Notes: generated from the letters alone by a model not told the origin. DNA of 64,000 nucleotides from Whitmania pigra (GCA_021613335.1 JAJTWR010000130.1:7501-71500); one strand, 5' to 3'. Counted from the first letter of the stretch, positions 14,121 to 30,100 are shown. Numbers and translations: made by a program.

Positions 14121-14879
14121 GGATTGAGTTAGGGTTTTATGTTTGGTTGGTATTAAAGTTAGAAGTAAACTTGAGGTAATCAGCTTATATATTTGTTTAT
14201 TTTATTTTATTTCAATTGTTTTTTATTTATTTTATGTGTTTATTATTATTTTTTTCATTTTTATCGTTACCATACAAGGCTTTTATTATCCGAAGATTTA
14301 TCTATATTGTCGAAGCATTGCAGCATTTACAATGGCTAATGGTTATAATTAGACTATAATTTATTTAATAGTTAATATATTTATTATTATTAATACTATA
14401 TTATAATTACTATTATATAAATTAGAGTCAAATTATAATAATGTTATTATAGTAATGTGTCGGTATTATATAATAGTTTAGTTATATTTGCATCTCAAAT
14501 AAATAAAAACATTGACTTTTCACTTACAAACCATGGTGGTCTCTTGAAGGTATCCGTCAGTTGACCATTTTTTCTTCTCAATGAAAAATTCTCATTTCTT
14601 CATCCAAGTCTACCCAACTATCAACCACCCACCCATCCACACACCATCTACCCACGCTCCATCTACCTACCCACCAGCTACCCACCCATCCATCGGTTAC
14701 CTACCCAGACTATCCGTAGTCCATGGTTCTTCCAGTCAATCCACCTGGATGGATCTTTCGTTGTACGTCTGGAATGATATTTTCCTTTCAATGAGACCGT
14801 TGAAGCGTCTTCATAATGCCAAGTTCTCCATTGAAAGGAGAGAATGGCGCACGGCTTTGAAAGAAAGGTGGGTCTGTTT

Positions 14880-15045
14880 TCCTGTGTGTCTGTTTGTGCC
14901 TGTGTGCTAGTGTGCTTGTTTGTGCCTGTTTGTGCCTGTGTGTCTGTTTGTACCTGTGTGTCTGTCTGTGCCTGTTTGTACCTGTGTGTCTGTTTGTACC
15001 TGTGTGTCTGTTTGTGCCAGTGTGCATGTCTGTGTGTCCTTGTCT
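14880..15045. repeat. TGTGTCTGTTTGTACC-type minisatellite
   Basis: Imperfect repeats of a 16-bp TG-rich unit. Frames give Cys-Val-Cys-Val repeats on the plus strand and Thr-Gln-His repeats on the minus strand; neither is credible as a gene. Confidence 0.85.
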
Positions 15046-15269
15046 GTCTTATTGATGCTAGTTTTTTTTTCGTTTGTTGTTATCCTTCCCTGTTTTTTTG
15101 TGGATGACGGGTCATTTTGACGTCCTGCTTTTGAAATGAAAGTTGATTTCCGTGGAGAATTTATTGCCAATAACAAGAAGAGGAATTACTTCTTAAGGCG
15201 TTTAAGTACAAAATCATTAATAATGTCATTAATGGCACTGTTGTTGTTAATCATATCAGTCAGTTGACC

Positions 15270-15552
15270 ATTTTATTATACTATTATAATATTAATTATT
15301 ATATATTATTCTACTATTATAATTAGTATATTATTATACTATTACCTATTATTATAATTATAATTATTATACTTAGTATATTATTATAATATTAATTATT
15401 ATTATTATATATATTATTCTACTATTATAATTAGTATATTATTATACTATTACCTATTATTATAATTATAATTATTATACTTAGTATATTATTATACTAT
15501 TACCTATTATTATAATTATAATTATTATACTTAGTATATTATTATAATATTA

Positions 15553-15606
<54 letters not shown>
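15270..15606. repeat. AT-rich compound tandem repeat with TTA tail
   Basis: A 50-bp unit beginning ATTATACTATTACC is repeated in tandem at 15441-15540, with an earlier copy at about 15331-15380. The block ends in about 50 bp of TTA triplets. Confidence 0.8.
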
Positions 15607-15782
15607 TTTTATTATGGTTATTGTTATTGTTGTTGATGATATATCTCATAATCCTTTCTTCTCTTCATTCCTCTGCCATCTTCTTCATTAAACTCCACAA
15701 TTCCATAATTCTGTCGACACGACGATAAAACTGAGACACCAGGATGAAGCACCATCACCTTTGGGGAGAGTTCCAAACGGCC

Positions 15783-15852
15783 ACACACACAAACACACAC
15801 ACACACACACACAAGCAGACAGACAGACAGACAGAGAGAGAGGGGGGGGAAA
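15783..15852. repeat. Compound CA / CAGA / GA / G repeat
   Basis: Adjacent runs of CA, CAGA, GA and then G8. Simple repeat only. Confidence 0.88.
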
Positions 15853-18487
<2,635 letters not shown>

Positions 18488-19075
18488 TGCTTAAACAAAT
18501 AAATGCTTAAACATTTGAATGCATAAACATATGAATGCTTAAACATATGAATGCTTAAACATATGAATGCATAAACATATGAATGCATAAACATATGAAT
18601 GCTTAAACATATGAATGCATAAACATATGAATTCATAAACATATGAATGCTTAAACATATGAATGCATAAACATATGAATTCATAAACATATGAATGCAT
18701 AAACATATGAATGCTTAAACATATGAATGCTTAAACATATGAATGCATAAACATATGAATGCATAAACATATGAATGCTTAAACAAATAAATGCTTAAAC
18801 ATTTGAATGCATAAACATATGAATGCTTAAACATATGAATGCTTAAACATATGAATGCATAAACATATGAATGCTTAAACATATGAATGCTTAAACATAT
18901 GAATGCATAAACATATGAATTCATAAACATATGAATGCATAAACATATGAATGCTTAAACATATGAATGCTTAAACATATGAATGCATAAACATATGAAT
19001 GCATAAACATATGAATGCTTAAACATATGAATGCATAAACATTTGAATGCATAAACATATGAATGCATAAACACC
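18488..19075. repeat. 16-bp AT-rich minisatellite, about 36 copies
   Basis: The unit is GAATGCATAAACATAT, alternating with GCTTA and rare TTCATA versions; each unit carries the palindrome CATATG. Variants are ordered: the AAACAAATAAATGCTTAAAC variant occurs near 18493 and again near 18781, about 288 bp (18 units) apart, so the block has a higher-order repeat. Open frames are repeat artefacts. Confidence 0.93.
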
Positions 19076-19362
19076 ATTGGATAATCAGTTAGAAACTCAC
19101 ATGGATCGAATGCTATGAAAAGTCGTTAAATGCAATGAAGTTTTTGATGTCATTGTGTATTAAATAATTAAATTATGTATTATAATAATTATGTATTAAA
19201 TAAAGCTTTTATATATATAATACATATATATATATATATATAATATTATATGAATTATATGATTTACATGAATTACATGAATCATGTGACTTACAAGAAT
19301 TACATGAATTATGTGAGTTATATGAATTACATGAATTATATGAATTACACGAATAAAATATG

Positions 19363-19556
19363 TAATAAATAATGATATTTAATATTAAATTATAATAACT
19401 TATTAAATTATTATAATTATTATCATAATTTAATAATTATTATAATTATTATCATAATTTAATAATTATTATAATTATTATCATAATTTAATATAATTTC
19501 AATTTCAATTATAATAATTGTTATTATAATTTAATATTAAATATCATTATTTATTA
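19363..19556. repeat. 37-bp perfect inverted repeat around three AT-rich tandem units
   Basis: Arm 19363-19399 is the exact reverse complement of 19520-19556. The 120-bp centre holds about three copies of a roughly 31-bp unit containing ATTATAATTATTATCATAAT. No transposase is encoded, so it could be a small non-autonomous element or a large AT hairpin. Confidence 0.8.
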
Positions 19557-22197
19557 TATAAATAAACGAATCACTGAATTTTCTCATTATTAAGGAATAT
19601 AGTGGAAATTATTTAGCAGCAAAGTTTAAAGAGATTTTATGTTCAAACGAACAAAAAACAATAATTTTCATTTGACAATTGGAGTCATCCCAATAGCACC
19701 AAAGATCAGCCAGTACATCGAAGTTCTGTTTTGAACTGCTTGCAATTCATGTAATTCTTATAATTTATGTAATTCATGTAAGTCATATAATTCATGTAAT
19801 TCATATAACTCATGTAATTAACGTCTTCCTCAGCCAATTGATTCCTGCATTCCACAATTTTTTTTTATTTATGGAATTCGTTCAGAAAAAATATGCCATG
19901 ACCCAGTGGACGATTTCCAAACAATTCAATTGATTATTTTTTTAGATAATTAAATCTTGATTTTGCCCCTGGAAATACAAAATACAGATAAATGTTGATT
20001 GCCAAGGATCACAAGATTGCAAAACAGGTTGAACAAACGCAAATGTTTATTAAGGATTGCAATGGCAAGATGTGCAGAAATGGGTCGACCAATCAAAATA
20101 TCTGACCTTGTTTCTAAAACAAGTGAGTCTACGATCTATCGAATTTCCTCGCATTCTTAATTGGCCTAATTTCCTTAAATATCAATCCACAATTGTTCTC
20201 GATTGTTTTGGGCTTCTACGAGTATCTAGGTGAGACGTACCTGGATGCCAATGTTCAAGGTGAGTCTATTAAAAGTCAGAATGTCGACCTAGATGTTGCT
20301 TCCGTTTATATGTGGATGCTCTCGTATTTCCTCGAATGTCACAAGGCTATCAATCAAGGTGAACAATCAAGTGACGATTGATTGAAATAGAGAAATTTCT
20401 TTAGGCCTGATTGTTTTATATCAGATTGATATCAACTTATTATCAGTCTAATTTGTTTGCTATAATAAGAATTATTTTACAGTCAAGAGTTTTAAAATTT
20501 TAGGATTCGAAATGCTGTTGATTTTCCAATTAATTGTTTCCCTTAATTATAATAAACGTGTTTAATACGTTTTAATGGGAATTCTTATCCCATCCTCAGA
20601 CATTCATCCATTAACAGCTCACAAAAAGATTGATGGTTACTCGTAAATTGTTGAATAAAACATAAAGGGCCAAATCTCAGAAGAGATATGAAATGATACA
20701 TCTTTGACCTGGAAATCTACAAATGAAAAGTAGGTGTGTCGGTGAACCATGGTCTTGACCTCTTAAGAACAAACAGATGAATCACCCAGGATGTTTAGAA
20801 GCATCTACTTTTCAATTCAAACAAATATTCAAATAATCAATTAATTCACTTTATTTCTTTACAAAATTTATTTCCTTACAAAAACTACATCTTCCTAGCT
20901 TCAGATATTTTATTATGAAAAACTGAGGCAACATTTCGAAACTGGAGTACATAGAAATACTTGTAAAATGATTCCAATTTCCTGACAAAATGTTACATTT
21001 TTCAGGCAGAAAGACACAAGATCATTTCGACCAAAGTAGAGTTCAGTTAGACATTCGTCTTAGACGGTGATTGTGGGCCCGGTTTAACGTGTTGTGGAAC
21101 TATGGTCCACTCCTTTCGAAGTATCGTTAACCTCGTTTCAAGTGTCTGTCCGTATTTGTCTTAAAATAATGTCTTGTTAATGAATTGATCCATTTGTTAT
21201 TGAAGGTATCCTTGGCCTCCAATAATAGCAGTTAATCGAGGTAGCCCTGACTCGAGGAGGATTTTTGGGCAAAGACTACCACGCCCACTATCCTCGACAA
21301 AATCTATTAAGAATGAATTAGTTATAAGTGGACTAGTTCACTTACGTGCATTATTAAGTGCATTCCCATTAGACGTTTGGCCTAATTCCCACTTTACAAG
21401 CAACGTCTTCAATCGTCTCCATCGTAATGACAAAAGACAAAAAGACAGCATCTAAACAATTTCGAGATACAAAGCAAATTTTTTTTAGATACTGTCAGAA
21501 TTCTTGCATAACCGTCTGATACTCACATAAACGAAAAGAATGTTTGGTTACCTTATTTGGTTACCTGTGAAAAATTATACTTCATAAAAAATCAATTAAT
21601 GACACTAGAGGATTAAGTACTAATCGACAACTTACTTTAATTAGTGATTGACAATTGGTCCACATCCAGAAATTGACTTGGACTTGATTTGGAGTTTTGC
21701 AAAAGATTCATAGCCACTTTGGCCTTCAAAGTAAAGCCTAGCAACAGCAATTTACGATTAGAAATTCTAAAATGGGACCATCGGAAATCTGTAATGGGTA
21801 CGAATTCCAATGCCGAAGAAAGATTTACTTCAGCGGGAAGTGTTATCTTGAAATAAAAATTAAACAGGAACCAGTTTCAAGATTTAGTAAGCCGTTCTTA
21901 CAACAACCTTGAAGAACTATGGATTGGCAAAGTATTACGACCAGAAAATTGGTCTGAAAAACAAAAAGTTAAAGCATCTTTATGGTTGAGATGGATAGAC
22001 GCAGATTTCAAGTTTATTATCGAGATAAGAGCAGCAAGGACACCGATGATAACGTATGCTACACGGTTGTACCTAGGCCAGACGCCTATAAAAGCCCAAA
22101 ACATGCGTTGGATAGGACGTTCAAGACGTTTTGAGTCTTCAGAACTAAGTCGATAGGAGTAATATTGCTAGATCGCTGATTTCTCTGTGGTTTAAAA
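19557..22197. other. 2.6 kb upstream of the P450 gene, no gene seen
   Basis: Mostly unique AT-rich sequence. The only weakly gene-like frame (20193-20381) lacks a domain, splice support and an ATG that I can defend. Repeated ATTCATGTAA-type motifs lie near 19740-19820. Confidence 0.45.
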
Positions 22198-23760
22198 ATG
22201 TTTTCCTGTGCTCATCTGATATGTTTCATGGCTAGTTGTGACTTCTCGATTCTCCTCTACTCCATCCTGTTTTTCATTCTCAAGCATTTGATCGAAAGAC
22301 GCAGAAAAGCAACTGCCGAGGTAAAAGTGAGTAAGGACAAGTCGCGTTCGAAAAGTGAAGATGATCTACCAGCCGTGAAGTCTTACCCCATCATTGGATG
22401 CCGATTTGCTCTCGATCAACATCTCCACAGAGTTCTCGCGGAAGTGGCAGAAAATGAATTCGAGAAAAACATTTTCCAGGTGAAAGCGGGCTGCCGCAGG
22501 TTTGTAGTATTCAGTAAAATCGACGATATCGAACACATCGCGAAAATTTACCCCGAAGAACTGTTCGGTAAGCCGCACTCCTTTACGACCGGGAAGGTCA
22601 GCCTCGGTGCGCACAACGACATACTGGAAAGATGGAAGAAAAGACGTGCCTATACCAATGCAGGCCTCAAGAATCTGGAAAAGTATGACATAAACGGCAT
22701 AATGTCAGAAGAAATAATGAACCTGATGTCTTATCTGGATTCGAGAGTTGATCTCTGTGAAGGCCCAGCTCAGGACATAACGCACGAGGTGACATATTAC
22801 ATCAGTCGAGTCCTATTCAAGATGTCTTACGGCAAAACTATTGACGAAAGAACAGAAATGCAGTTGAAGCAAATTGTCCACGACCTTCCAGACTATACCA
22901 CTTCCATGGGATCTTTCAGCCGTTACGACATGTTTCCCTTCTTGAGATTCTTCTTCATACGTCAATATAGTAAGTTCATTAAGTTTAACAAGATGCTGAA
23001 AGAGTTTTGCAGCAAGCAAAATAGAAAATTGAAATCATCAGCAGATGGACAGGTGAGTCTGTGGTCATTCTTTTCAGAAAAGATTTCAAGATTTGGACGA
23101 ACCAAACTGTCTTTTAAATTTCCCGGCCTCCATGAATCCCTGTTTGACGGTTTAGAAGACATCATTAGAGCAGGTACTGAGTCGACCTCACTCATAATTC
23201 AGTGGCTGATTGCTTATGCCGCCAAATATCGACACGTTCAGCAGAAAATGCAGTCAGAAATTGATAAAGTTTTGAAATCAAAGAGCAAACTCAAGCCAGA
23301 TCTCGAAGACATCGGAGACCTACCTTACTGCCGGGCTGTCCTCGCAGAAACGCACAGATTCTGCAGTCTCAATCCATTTTTGAAGCGCCAGTTAACAGGC
23401 GACATAATGACTAAAGATGGATATGAACTGAAAAAGGGCACAAGTCTTCTCTTTAATAATTGGGCTCTCAACTTCGACCGGTCTTATTGGACCAACCCAG
23501 AAGAGTTCTATCCAGAAAGATTCATCGACGAAAGTGGCAAATTTGACGATTCGAAATTCGAACGAATGTTCTCGTTCGGTTTTGGCAAAAGGCGATGCAT
23601 AGGAGTCTACACCGGCAGATCTCTGTGTTTCTTGGCCACCGTAAACATTTTCAATCAGTTCGAATTAATTCAGGAAAAAGAAATCGACATTGAACCGATA
23701 GACGGCATAGGTCTCTCGCCGAAACCATTCAAGGTCATCCTTCGACGACGACGACGATGA
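22198..23760 (+). CDS. Microsomal cytochrome P450, intronless (CYP2-clan type)
   Basis: A single 520-residue frame with all the P450 landmarks. The N-terminal hydrophobic anchor (about residues 8-30) ends in basic ERRRK, as in ER-bound P450s. A shortened proline hinge reads LPAVKSYPIIG. The I-helix is RAGTESTSLIIQW, the K-helix ExxR is ETHR, and the region after the K-helix reads FYPERF. The haem loop is FSFGFGKRRCIG with the thiolate Cys near residue 467. The protein ends in RRRRR. P450s of this kind oxidise lipophilic substrates using P450 reductase at the ER; the substrate cannot be read from sequence. The length is normal and no key residue is missing. The gene has no introns, unlike the two P450 genes 4 kb downstream. 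The clan assignment rests on the haem loop and membrane anchor and is inference. AATAAA-like signals follow near 24032. Confidence 0.93.
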   Translation: MFSCAHLICFMASCDFSILLYSILFFILKHLIERRRKATAEVKVSKDKSRSKSEDDLPAVKSYPIIGCRFALDQHLHRVLAEVAENEFEKNIFQVKAGCRRFVVFSKIDDIEHIAKIYPEELFGKPHSFTTGKVSLGAHNDILERWKKRRAYTNAGLKNLEKYDINGIMSEEIMNLMSYLDSRVDLCEGPAQDITHEVTYYISRVLFKMSYGKTIDERTEMQLKQIVHDLPDYTTSMGSFSRYDMFPFLRFFFIRQYSKFIKFNKMLKEFCSKQNRKLKSSADGQVSLWSFFSEKISRFGRTKLSFKFPGLHESLFDGLEDIIRAGTESTSLIIQWLIAYAAKYRHVQQKMQSEIDKVLKSKSKLKPDLEDIGDLPYCRAVLAETHRFCSLNPFLKRQLTGDIMTKDGYELKKGTSLLFNNWALNFDRSYWTNPEEFYPERFIDESGKFDDSKFERMFSFGFGKRRCIGVYTGRSLCFLATVNIFNQFELIQEKEIDIEPIDGIGLSPKPFKVILRRRRR

Positions 23761-24644
23761 TTTCAAAACAACTTCTCCCGGGTAAATGGGCAGAGACTTA
23801 AACATCTAAAAAAAAATTTTTTTTAAGTTTCTTTTCTACTTATTGTGAGTAAAACTTTAGTTTTAGATACGCTGTGTATTTTCGCGAGTGAACGAAGATC
23901 CGAATCTGGTGATTAGCACGGTTTGAGATTAGATTGCCGACATCCAATCCACTGATTGGTCAATTGCTGTTAATGTGACTGTTTCTTTTTATAACTTGTT
24001 TTACACTCGATCATTAAATTTTCAGTCAAAAAATAATAAAAATAGAAATGCTCCGCTTTTATTCTTAACGAGATGCAAGAGGGTGGGTCTCAAAATATTT
24101 AGGACTGGCTTGCAACAGCTTCCAGTATAATTTGCCATTAACTCGTCAACCACAAAAAGTAAAAATACGCTTCGGAAACTTTATCGACTCTGAGAATTAC
24201 CGCCGGATAATCAAAACTGCCAGCGACAAGACCACTCTTCAACAAATTGCTTTAAAACATGTATAGGTATGGACGAATTGAACTTAAAATTGATTTTCCA
24301 CAAACTGCAGACATGGACTAAATCAAATTTAGCAACAAAACAATATGTATGAATGAAAGCAGACCGTATCAAAGACTCCCATTGAAATTGATTGACTTGG
24401 TTGTTTAATACAGTTGCAATGAGCAACATTATCAGAACACTTGTAAAAATCTCAACTGAATTACCACACTGATCAAACGGAGCACATGCAAATATATTTG
24501 AACAAACAGAAAATCAAACATGATAAAGCAGAAAATAGAAAACATGTTTCTCCAACCCCAACTCAAAAAGATGAACCGCTAAATATCTCCAGCAAGTCAA
24601 AAAGCAATAGTAAACCAATTCTTTCTCAGATGTTTGCGCTCGAA

Positions 24645-25988
24645 TCACTTCGCGTCAGGCTTCGACAGAACGTCTTCTGGGTGCTTTTCCCCCCAAGCCA
24701 ACCAACTGCCTATGAAGTTCTCAACACTGATGTAAAAACAATGAATCATTTCAATTAACTTTTAAAACAAGCCTTAAACAAATGTTCGATCAGCCGTTGT
24801 GATTGTGCAACAGACATCAATCAAATAAATAATAATAATAGAAACCAAATATTTGGATGCCATAATACTGGAACATTCGAGTCATTTGCAGACTTCTATC
24901 ACACTTAGTTCTTTGCATGGGAATATCGCAGAACAAAGTCATGGAATTTTAAATCAATGATAGCTGTAGAAATATTCCTAGTACATTTCTAGACCATCAA
25001 TGTCACCAAGTTGAATTGGAGCATCAGAATAAATTTAAGATTTAGTACCAACCTAAAAGACAACATAAACCATCACCATATTCCACAATATCCACACTAT
25101 ATCTTCATTCTGTTATTCTACATTCTAACATCAAAACATCGCCAAAGGACTGACTTGTCGTAATCGTTCTTCAGGAGAATTTCAGAGGCAGTCGTCGATC
25201 GCTTCCCTTTCCTGCAGTAGACAACAATTTTGTCCGTTTTCAAGGGTTTCTTGAAGCCATACCTTCTCTCGAAGCTAGCTTCGTCCAACTTCAAGGCTGC
25301 TTCCAGATCATCAACTGTTCAAATTGGTTAAGTCAGATTAAATAAAAATTGCCATATTTAATTGCAGTATGTATTAAGTAAGAGTTAGATTAAACAATAA
25401 GTCCTTATAAATATAAATTAGTTGGTTATTAGGTGAATTCAATTGAAATTAGTTGACAGTGCAACTCATGATATTTGATACTTGACTCTGGTATGAACTC
25501 AAATTAAATTAAATTAACATCCACAACATTATTCAAGTGCAAAATTGACTCTGAGAAGAAATCCAAAAAAATGTTCACATTTCAAAGCAATTAAAAATAA
25601 ATTATGAAACAACCATTTAGATTCACAGATGTTGGAATATTGCCCTCAACTTTAAATTCCTCAGGGGTTCTCACATCCAACAAAACGAGTTTTCTGCTTT
25701 TAATCATCTTCTCCACATCTCTTATGTGAACAACAGGAGCTTCTAAAACAAAAAAAGTTCCTTCGTAAGTTGCAATCCAAAACGTAACTGGAAACGCCGA
25801 CTCATCCAACTATTACGACCTTTATCTCCCGAACTAAACAATCTGCTACTGCATTGTAGAGATGAAATTTTCTTCAACTTGTGAATGTTCTGTGTCTTGA
25901 CATCACAACATAATGAGTAATTTCTTAAGGAAGAAAAATGCCTCCCACAAATAAATGACTGCCGAGCGAGACTCCTCAAAGCTAGCAT
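24645..25988 (-). CDS. Mitochondrial single-domain rhodanese (TSTD-like sulfurtransferase), 4 exons
   Basis: Exons on the minus strand: 25988-25820, 25742-25614, 25314-25155 and 24726-24645, total 540 nt, 179 residues plus stop. The N-terminus MLALRSLARQSF with many Arg/Ser and no acid looks like a mitochondrial presequence; an in-frame Met eight codons upstream is followed by acidic residues and was not chosen. The rhodanese domain shows VVHIRDVEKMI, LLDVRTPEEF, the active-site loop YCRKGKRSTTAS with the catalytic Cys, and the C-terminal NVENFIGSWLAWGEKHPE. Such enzymes move sulfane sulfur from thiosulfate or persulfide donors to acceptors. The last exon is small (82 nt) and lies 430 bp from the third; joining them restores the family ending GSWLxW. 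The donor at 25819 (GTCGTA) is weak. The gene is divergent from the P450 pair at 27163. Confidence 0.9.
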
Positions 25989-27162
25989 TTCGATATCTTC
26001 GACAAAGTTCACAGTGTAGGAAAATCACAGAGTTCTATAATTTGAACTTTGACCTAGAGCTAACATCATTTTATCAAATTTTTATTAATATTAATTTAAT
26101 ATTTAATAAATTGGTCTTCTATAAAGTAATTGTTTGATTTTTTTAATGAAAATATTGGCAACTCCACACATTTCAATACTCGTTTATTTTATTTTTGGAA
26201 CAAATTTACTTTAAAATATGTTTTATTAAAATTATGATGTAAGTTTTATGCTACTTTAAGCAGCTGTAAGGTTAAAGTTTGAAAAGTTAGGGTCGAAATT
26301 ATTTAAGTGATCGACCAATACTTGAAAGCAAAGCGCAAATGCAACTCTCAAATATGTATCCTAAAAAACCTCGGCTAGTACATGAGGAACTTGCTGAACT
26401 TGTAAAAAGTGATAGATAATTGAGTTGAAACATAAAAAGGAAAACCGTCTGGAATATTGCATTCCTTCTTTGAAAAGTTCAGGAATTTGTTAATTTGTTA
26501 ATGATGCAATGAGTTACAATCACAACGTGACACATTTATTTCCGATTAACAAAAAAAAATGGAGGTTGATAAACTTGAAAGATTTTTTTTATAAAATCAC
26601 GAGTGAACGAAATTCAACCAGGAAACGACTGCTAAATGTTCGTGTTAGTATTTTTAAGACGAAATTTATTGCGATAACAGTCCATGACATATAAAGTCTA
26701 TTCTCTATTTAGATTCATTATACCTACTATGCACTCTTCGGCACAGCCTGTGCAACTGAAACTGAAATCAACAATTATTAGTGAAGATTATTAGCAAACA
26801 ACTATTTACAAAAAGCTTTATAAAAAAACTTATTGATTAGCATTGTACCAAACTTTCTCTAGCTAGTCTCGACTTTGAATCATAAAGTATTTCAAGTTAG
26901 TTTTTTTCTGTTAGGCAAACTTTTATCGCTTGTCAGCACACAATCACGAGTGTTCTGTCATCACTTTTTGACCTCATGACCTTTTTTGTTGATTTTTTTT
27001 TTTGTGGAGACACAAGTTCACTCGATTAGGGACAGTGGTTCAGACAATTTCAGCTCTGAACTATAAATAACAACCAATAGGAGCACGCCTCAGAATCATG
27101 TAATCGGAGATGATAATAGTTAAACATTAACTTATTATGAAACTGAAAACAGTTAACTGAAG
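25989..27162. other. Intergenic region between divergent rhodanese and P450 genes
   Basis: About 1.2 kb of AT-rich unique sequence separates the rhodanese start (minus) from the P450 start (plus), so it should contain both promoters. I see no clear core element or further gene. Confidence 0.5.
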
Positions 27163-30100
27163 ATGTATTTGAGAAAGTTGAATGTTGTTAGACAGAAGAA
27201 GTTTCGAGTAAGTATCGGCCTAATTTCACAATTAATTCGATCGTATGCAATGAAATAGCGGTAACGAATTATGGTTCATTTAAATAAATGAACTTGAAAA
27301 ATAATTGTGGTTAAGTCGCACTAAATGAAATTACCAAAAATTGTGTTCGGGTAGTATTTTATTATTATATTGAAATTATTACAGGAATATTACTTAAAAT
27401 ATTATTGATGACAATAATAATATTAATTAAATTATTTTAAATGGCAATCTTAATGTTATTTATATTATTATGGACGGTAACACAAATTACTTCAACGACA
27501 AGCATTAAAACAGAATAAACAGAATAAATGTTACTTAACAAGCAATATATGGTTCGGTAATAAATAATATGCTGATTATTAATATTTAAATTTTACCTAA
27601 CCCAGTTTCACCAGGCATTCTTTGCTACTTCGGTTGAGTCCATCAATGGAAATGTCAGTAGTGCCCCCCTTGGTCGACCCTTCGGTGAAATACCAGGACC
27701 CAGAGGGCTGCCCCTGGTGGGGACTTATTTTGATTACGTGAAACCAGGTGGATTCAGGTTCGACAAGCTATTTGAGGTATTTTGAGAAAAGTGTTTTTGA
27801 AATATTCATTAATTATTAATTACTTTGTTTTGTTTACTGTGCACACAGGCTTAATAAATCGGTTATTTAGTTTTAATATATGAGTACATTGCACTAAATT
27901 ATCGTTATTGTTGTCACTACAACATAAATTATCTCAACACAATATTCACAACCGCAAATATTAGCATAATAAGTAACATTTTCCATGCATTCAAAGGCAG
28001 TACATCAGAGAAGCAAAGATTACGGTCCAATCTACAAGGAGTATTTGGCGGGACGCGAATTGGTCGTCATTTCAGACATTGAAGAATATTTGAAGATCAT
28101 CAGAATTGACGGAAAGTTTCCTGTCAGGGAAAAAATTCTTCCAGCCTGGTACTACAAGAAAGTCAAAGGGATGAAAGATAGCATTATCAACACGTGATAC
28201 GAGTTGTTGTTGTTGTTGTTGAGTAATTGTTATTATTGTCATGATAAGTTTAATTTTAGGTTCATTAACATATTTATTAAATTTGATTGTATCACAATAA
28301 GTTTGATTGTAGGTTCATTAATTTATTTATTGAACGATTAATATGTATTATGTACTTATAAGAGCTTCTATAGATTTCTAACACCCATTTGATGTAAAAA
28401 GTAATTAACTTGGTTTTTAAGTATTAACTTCTAAATGGCCGAAACATTTGATAAATTAACAACAAATCAATGAGATATTTTTAAAAAATAATTGAATAAC
28501 CTAAGAAGGAAGTGTTAACAAATTTATTACATAACCATTGTTAGGAAATTCATTACGGTTACATAATTTACACCCTTGCAGTACCGGACAAGAATGGTGG
28601 GAACAGAGACAATTCATCGGTCCAAAGCTTATGAAACCTTTGGAAATTTTGAAACACGTCGAAAGCGTGGACAAAGTTGCCTCACATTATTTGGAACTTC
28701 TACCGACTGGCTTCAAGTCCAAGGACGGTCTAATTACGTCCGATGACGGAGACTTTGTGCGATCTGATCTCAAGGAGACGCTTTTCCTCTGGTCTCTGGA
28801 ATGTAAGGCATTACACATTCAGTTTCTGACATTAAACGAGTAAAGCGATTAAATATGCATGTATTATTTAAAAATTTAAAATTTTGGATGATTTACACAA
28901 CACAAAGACAACACTTTTAAAAATCTCCCCCAAAATTAATTTGGACAATACTACTGTCAAACAAATTCAAAATATTCTCTAGCTGTATGTACAGTACTCT
29001 TTGGCACAAGACTCGGTTGCTTCGAAGACAAGCCTTCAAAGATGGCAGAAAATTTCATCAAGTTTTTGATTGGAACTTTCGACGGAATACAAAAGCTCAT
29101 GTTCAGTCTTCCCTTTTACCAATTCTATCCGACCAAAGCATGGAGAGAATTTGAAAAGAATTACACGGGACTTCTGAATACCGGATTGGAAATCCTGGAG
29201 CAGGTAAAATTAATTTATTAAATCAGTAATTATTTATTAATTTAAAGGTTATCTTACAATTGTTTGCAATTAATCTTAGAATAATTGTAATGTATTGTAG
29301 AATCGACCAAATACCTTATCAGATTCACCAGACCTCATGACATACTTTTTCTCACAAACGTCTGATGCCAAACTAATCAATCACTACTGTGCTGACATCT
29401 TGAATGGATCTGTTGAAACGGTTAAAAGCATTTGGAATCGTAACAAAAACGTTGTTGTAACTTAATTTTGTGTAAATAAATTTTTAACAACATTATGAAA
29501 GAATGTAAATTTAAAAAAAATATTATGGAACAATGTAAAGCAACATTCTTTGTATTGTATCTTAGACGTCCTACTCAGTTTTGTGGAACTTGTATTGCCT
29601 CAGTAGAAACGAGAGAGTACAGGAGACATTGCACCAAGAAGCATTAAAACTTTTGCCTAATGCTGACGATAAAGTGACAGGAGATGTGCTGAACAATGCC
29701 AAATACGTCAAGGCTTGCGTTAAAGAAACATTCAGGTAACTTTAACAACTGTATTTCATGAATTGCGACAATTTGTGACCATTTAAGTCGCCATCTTTCA
29801 GACTGTATCCATTGCTATTTATCGTCAGTAGAATCATATGTTCAAATGTCAAAGTTTGTGGCTACAAATTGCCAGCAGGGGTAATTTTTAAATTCGTATT
29901 GAAAATGCCCAGGAGTACATTGAAAGCATACTCAAACATTACAGACCAATACTTGGGGCAATGTGTACAGCATGGGGCTCGATACAAAATACTTTCCTGA
30001 CGCTGAAGTCTACAGACCCGAACGTTGGACCAGAGTGAATCAGAACAGTCCAATCTTCAATACTTTGGCCACTTTGCCTTTTGGACATGGTGCAAGAATG

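Noticed and set aside
18488..19075. Possible CRISPR-like array
   Set aside because: Units are contiguous tandem repeats without unique spacers, and the DNA is eukaryotic.
20193..20381. 62-codon frame with non-repetitive composition
   Set aside because: No ATG start, no domain, no splice partners found nearby.
24486..24758. 90-codon plus-strand frame
   Set aside because: Antisense to the last rhodanese exon, which has clear family residues and splice fit.
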